Positions 58,848 through 64,000 of a stretch of 64,000 nt of DNA are shown here, piece after piece. Both the position numbers and the translations under genes were made by a program. The stretch comes from Dipylidium caninum. Taxonomy: Eukaryota > Platyhelminthes > Cestoda > Cyclophyllidea > Dipylidiidae. The notes beneath the pieces are model-generated. The model had not been told where the DNA came from. It saw only the letters and a program-made list of their open reading frames with translations, and searched no databases. The DNA is taken from contig QEYB01000062.1 of NCBI GenBank assembly GCA_017562135.1, positions 124,001 to 188,000 on the forward strand. Reading direction: 5' to 3'. Position 1 is the stretch's first letter. Each line of letters starts with the position of its first letter.

Positions 58848-61800
58848 AACAACCCCGCCTCCCGTTGGCAACTGGGTTTCACGCCTTAGATTGTGTGATT
58901 CTACTCAGCATTAATGTGCTTTATTTATGAATTTTATGAATGTTATCAACACAGCTCAAAAAGCCGTCGTTTGCACCGAATTTTGTTTTAAGTCTTGGCG
59001 CCGCATGCGAACTCCTTCCCTTCCCCCGGTAAACTTTTCATAGCGATGGCTTAGTCTTCCGACATAAACAAAAGAGTCGTCGAAACGCAAACTTGATGGC
59101 GTCAAGGCCCGCTTACTGACTGCTTTTGTTAGGCACCTGAAAAAATATCTATGAGATGCGACCAAACCTCGCTTGTTATTAGTTTCCTGTTTAGAAAAAA
59201 AAAGATGTTTTCCTACACATAAATCATTTCACGGACGGACCGATAAACTGGCTGGAGTGGAGTGAATTCTATCTTTGAGATCAGCTTCAAAACTGAAAAT
59301 TGGTTTGCCTATTTTAATGTCAGCGAAGTTTAGTGGCAAACAACTTGTAAGGTTGGGCGTTTGTTCTTGAGTCACGGTGAAATATATATACTTGGGCAAT
59401 CGGCAGATATAGGCGAAGTAGAGTATTTCGATGCAAACTGTTTAGTTGGAATACATATTTTTACGTCGCGAAATGGAAGCCTTTTCGAGTAAACAAGTAA
59501 TTAAAGGGAACAGAAGACGTATGAAATGGCAATCGGTTTAGTATTAACGTCGAAAATGCAAGGAAGTGAACGTTTTAGCAGCCTTAGTGACGTGACAAAG
59601 TGGACTCAAAACGCGCAAGAGATTTCCTTATTGATACACTAAAGAAAAAAAATTAAGGAAACTAACAGTACGCCTTTAGATCAGAAAGTGATATTTTAGG
59701 CAATTTTAATACACCATGTTCCAATAAAATTGTAGTTCCCGGATAAATAAGACAACCGATGAATATAGGAATGAAAGCATTTAGTGGTAAAATGGAAGGG
59801 GTAGGAAATGAAATAAACAGCGCAAAAGGATACAGTGACGCTTCTAATTGGGGAATCCTGGACATGCTATTTACAAGTTCTTCGCATTTTGCCATCATTG
59901 CATACATCGACTAAAACAGAGTCCAGAGTTTGAAAGTCCACACGGAGTAAAGGTAATTACTCAAACTGGGCAAAAAAACTGGTAATTTATTTCTTAGGGT
60001 TAGAAATCATTAAATTATTATTACGATGTTTTAAGAAATAGAAAGCTATTCGAAGAAACGATCTGCTGCAAGAGAAACACTGCATATAAGGATATAGGAA
60101 ACACATAGAACTGAAACCGGGTAAATGTTTTGTTAACAAAATGTTAGCCCACGATCAGATAAAATAAATTAACTAATACTTTACCAGTGAGTGAAATGGT
60201 ACTGATTTTCGGCAGTACACTACATAAACATAGATCCATGAGTAAATTCGGAAGAAAAATCATATTAGGATATACGCGATGAGTAAAATCTAAATATGGT
60301 ATTGCAGATCAATAGCTTGCCTTGATATTGGCGTCCAGTTCATCACACGTTTGGGAGACAAGAGAATTATAAAGACCAAAGCAATCAACGGACAAGGACG
60401 ATATCTAAAGATTGGCCAACAACATGTTCATACTTGATACAAAAAATACACATCCAACCGACCCAAGATTTCAAGTATACAAAATTGTCAAAGTAAGAAA
60501 CGCTTATTGAATTAAACGAACAAGTACAAGGAAGGATTTTAAAAGAATAGTGTTGCATCCAAACATAGTGGCGAAGGTCAAAAAAGGACCATAATCTACC
60601 GACTTTACTTCACATTGGTGGCTTTTAGGCAAACGTGTATGAAGTTTTAGCAGACAAAAACGCTTAAGCGCAAGATGTGTTGTTATACTCAGACGACCTT
60701 ATCTCGTTTACAAATCCCTAAAGAGCATAAAGTTTTAAAGGACAAAAATAAAAATTTTTAGTATGAAAAGTTTATTTAGAGAGTTTAATGTCAGTACTAC
60801 CCTTTGCAGGCCCGTCTCCAAATTTGCCAGTAATAACGTTGTCTCAGCATCAAGTTTTTTTGCGCAAGCCTCAATTTCACCGATTGAACCAGCGCCCAGG
60901 CTATGTATAAAGAAATATAATCAGGGCTAAGGGGTAAGGTAGTCAGAGCGAATGAATAAGCTGCCAAACTCCGACCTATTCTCCATTTTAGGCCGCGAAA
61001 ATCGGACGCCCCAGGAATGCGCCACGAATACTTGAAGAAGTGGTGATTATAAGAGATAATCAAACAACAACAAGGAACGAAAGAGATTTTGTTGAAGTAT
61101 AGTATAAAAATGGGTAACTCTTATTTTTGCCCAAGTGTAACACGGTACATTTGTTAATATTGTAAGACAAGTAGGGCAGTGTAAAGTAATTGATTAGGAG
61201 AAGGAAATCGGAAAAAATAACATGTGCTATAAAACATTACTTGTCTTCCATAACGCCGTTCTACGCTAAAATAACATTTGATATTTGATTAACTGCGATT
61301 TTAACTAGCAAAATGTGGCTACTACTAAACAGAACAGCTTTCACTTCCAAAGAGCCCGTGAGCATTCTTAACAAGGATTTGGAGTCTCCTGCCAACAAAA
61401 AATGCTTTTAAAGATTTACATTCATCTTACTTGCGTAGTGTGTTCTATAACGCAAAAATAATTATAAGCGAGGTCCCTTATTGGTGTAAAATAATTTAAA
61501 AATATAGTAGGCTGAACCGAAAATCTATAAAAAAAATTTTGCACGCATCACCATTATCGATGTTATTGCGTCGCTGATTTTCCAGCTAGGGGTAATGCCC
61601 CATTCTCATTAATTAGCAATTTAGATCGTAAATCCAAAGGGGCCGTGAAGGTGAAGAAAGAAATTTAATTTATACCCCCTGTGAATGGATTTTTCAGTAT
61701 CCGGCGAATTTTTGGCATATATAAGAATGTTTTGGTTTTCCTTCATGCGCTTATAATTCTTAGATTTAACCATAATAATCCCCTAAGTGTTTGTTGGTAT

Positions 61801-63330
61801 GTTCTGATTTAAAAAATTTTGGAAAATTTTGGCCACCTTTCCTTCGTGAAGTGTGAGTTTTCCTTATTTAAGTTGCCATTAAACCCCATTGAACCTGGCT
61901 AACCTCACTGATTGTAATTTTAAACCTTGTACAAATTTATATTTGGGTTATTTTATCTTATTTTTAATGTTCTCTTTGTGTTGCATATATTTGTGCATTT
62001 TTTATTCAACCTTTACTTTGTTTTAATGGATAATTGTAATTTGCTAATTTCGCCACTAATACGAAATTGCGGTTGCGCTATCGGCCCCGGGTATATATTT
62101 CTATGAGTAAATTAGGACTCCACATCATAGAAGCCATCTTTTCCAAATCAATTTTTAAACTGTTTTAATTTTGGCGCTGTTTCTGTACTATTTTTGTTGT
62201 GAATGTTGCGTTTGTACCTTTCGTTTATTTATCAGCTTACATCACCTCTCAACTATAATTTTGACCCTCAACTTTTGAATAACCCTTGCCGCGTTTGTTT
62301 ATTATTGTCTTATAACCTTAGATTTGTGCGTATAAGTTACGCATATATATATCCTATGCTGTATAACCTTGTATAACATCTTGTAGTAATTTCTAATTTA
62401 TGCTCAAACCCTTTCGCTTATGGTGTTATAATAACGTCCTTCGGCAAGTTCAATAACTTGTATCTTACCTTAACATATGGGGCCTTTCTTATCTAATTGT
62501 TACCGCAGTTGTCTTGGTTTAAACTATCCTTGTTGATGCTACGTCAATGTGCTTACCATTTTCTATTGATCTTAAAACGTTTTTCTTGGTTTACCGCAAA
62601 ATGGTAATTTCTAGTATCTATGTAAAAATATGATTCCAGTCGTGTGCTGTTCAATTTGTAACTCACTCGTATTTCCAAAATTTGTTGCGTTTTGTCAGGA
62701 ATAACATGCATGCATTTTTGGGCTGGCACAGTTACAAAGCTATTGGTTCTGTAACATACGCCCTAATCGCCTTAATTTGCATTCAAAATCGTCCTTACAT
62801 AAAGCGTAACCATCAAGCTTTGTGATTTTACGCCTGCTGATTTCTTCTTTGTTTCTAGCATTGAAGGCAGTCCTCGTAATTGAGGAGTATTAATGATTTA
62901 TTGGTTGAGAATTTATTATTCATTTGATAAAATTGCTCCCTCTTATATTTTATTTAAATGAGAACTAAGAGAACTGTTTTCGATCCAAGGTACCACTGTT
63001 ATTTCATTATTTGCAACAAAAACCTGGAGGCAATGTTAAAGGCAGCCCAAAATAACGTTAGAGCAGTTCCAATGGATAGTTTTTATTATTTTAAAACGCC
63101 TTAGATATCTCCAAAATTCTAAACTAAGTTCCTTCTATTTAACATTGTGACTCGGTGCGGGGTCTCGTAAAAGAAAATTGATGTATATGAAATTCGTAAT
63201 AGGCATGCCGAACGTGCATTTCTGATCGGATCGACCTAAGTCATCCTGATAGATACTGGCGGTTATTGCACTATATTAGGACACACGGAGCTTTGAACTG
63301 AACAACCGCCTACTTTTGTTCAGCAGTGTG
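58848..63330. other. 4.5 kb of AT-rich DNA without a supported gene
   Basis: Strongly AT-rich on both halves, with purine-rich character near 59.6-61.1 kb and T-rich character from about 61.6 to 62.9 kb. Hydrophobic frames such as 59662-59907 (-) and 60797-61063 (-) have no family resemblance and no convincing splice context. Could be long intron or intergenic DNA of the next gene. Confidence 0.4.
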
Positions 63331-63647
63331 CTTCAAAACAGTGTGTCCATATGCAGCACGCCTCCTTGGCCGCAATAGGCCGAAGAGCTACGATAGAAGT
63401 GCAGGATAGCCTCACCGATTCATTGGAGACTCGGAACGCCAAGGAACCGTCCTCCCAATTTCCGGATCGTGTGGCTTCGGGGTCGGGGAACGTGTCTCCA
63501 TCCTCACCTCGAGGGCTGCGTTTAGACGAGGTGCTACACCACCTGCGTACAGTGGACCGTCAACTACGTGAACTCCACGCTTCTCGGCATGCTCCACCCC
63601 TCCCTATCGGCGAATCGTCGAGTGTCGGCCCTTGGGGAAGAAAGGTA
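63331..63647 (+). CDS. Candidate internal exon of an unrecognised gene
   Basis: A GC-rich coding-like block in AT-rich surroundings. It opens after a TTGTTCAG acceptor (63323-63324 or thereabouts), stays open through HASLAAIGRRATIEVQDSL, a Ser/Pro-rich part, and an amphipathic helix LDEVLHHLRTVDRQLRELHA, and ends at a GRKAG-like junction GGAAGAAAG|GTATTT near 63647. No domain is recognised; the rest of the gene would lie beyond the window or in the AT-rich DNA to the left. Confidence 0.4.
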
Positions 63648-64000
63648 TTTTAAACGGCGGACGCACCTGATGCATTGTCCCTATTGCTACCGCTTTTAAC
63701 ACAAATACGAGTTGGCTTAGTCATTCCCATCTTCGTCTAGGCCAGGTCTAGGAGGAAAGCAAGATAGATTGAGTTTTTCACGCCTCCTCACCTCCTTTTA
63801 CGATATTCGCAGTCACATTCCTAATTTCTTTGTAGTTAATTAGTTTAATTTCAAATTCGAAGTTATTAAATCGCTCGAGTTGAGGTCGTCGGGATATTCT
63901 GATCCAAAATCCTAGTAAATTTAATTTACTCGTTTATCTAAAGTTCTGGCCTCAATTTATCAAATATATTAATATTTTCATGCTCCCTTGTCTCGGTGGA

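Noticed and set aside
59662..59907. Hydrophobic 81-codon minus-strand frame
   Set aside because: Hydrophobicity is expected from T-rich sequence read this way; no family resemblance or splice context.
1..64000. tRNA, rRNA or CRISPR features
   Set aside because: None was seen on reading; short dispersed motifs did not form a cloverleaf or regular spaced repeats. A tRNAscan run would be decisive for tRNAs.

Overview
This window looks like nuclear DNA of a parasitic flatworm, most likely a tapeworm (inference). All genes are eukaryotic and split by GT..AG introns. Many introns are only 31-41 nt, and within several genes the shortest lie at the 5' end and the longer ones at the 3' end, a pattern described for parasitic flatworms. 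Gene density is about one per 5-6 kb. I saw no tRNA, rRNA, CRISPR array or intact transposase or reverse transcriptase.

Layout. 1.6-5.0 kb (+): 3' part of a PDZ protein of the Zasp/PDLIM type with a tyrosine-rich tail and no LIM domain in view. 7.5-9.4 kb (+): CAPZB, the F-actin capping protein beta subunit. 11.1-13.9 kb (-): a secreted protein with a pacifastin-like cysteine module and a ~570-residue low-complexity tail. 15.5-17.4 kb and 24.9-26.7 kb: two arms of a ~1.8 kb inverted duplication. The right arm holds the polyQ/polyA last exon of a minus-strand MBD-type gene (26.4-30.8 kb). The left arm carries a partial copy of that exon joined to a new start. Between the arms lie RPL19 (-), with a ~170-residue histone-H1-like tail, and CHEK2 (+), arranged head to head. 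32.0-32.7 kb (-): 3' part of CYB5D1. 34.9-39.4 kb (-): HDHD5 in nine exons, with an apparent one-base frameshift in a homopolymer; a small membrane-protein ORF ends 36 bp upstream. 44.1-45.6 kb (-): SPMIP1, a sperm-axoneme protein. 46.5-48.7 kb (+): an intronless ZTRAF1/CYHR1 homologue overlapped by a basic ORF. 53.1-56.7 kb (-): a basigin/neuroplastin-like Ig membrane protein. 58.0-58.8 kb (+): TMX2. 63.3-63.6 kb (+): one orphan exon. The rest is AT-rich intergenic or intronic DNA.

Exon models were built by reading splice sites and checking phase. For CHEK2, CAPZB, RPL19, the basigin-like gene, TMX2 and SPMIP1 the exon lengths add up to an open frame; for HDHD5 they do so after removing one base. 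The genes are mostly unrelated housekeeping, cytoskeletal, checkpoint and ER functions and do not form a pathway. Homologies are recalled from family knowledge and were not searched.
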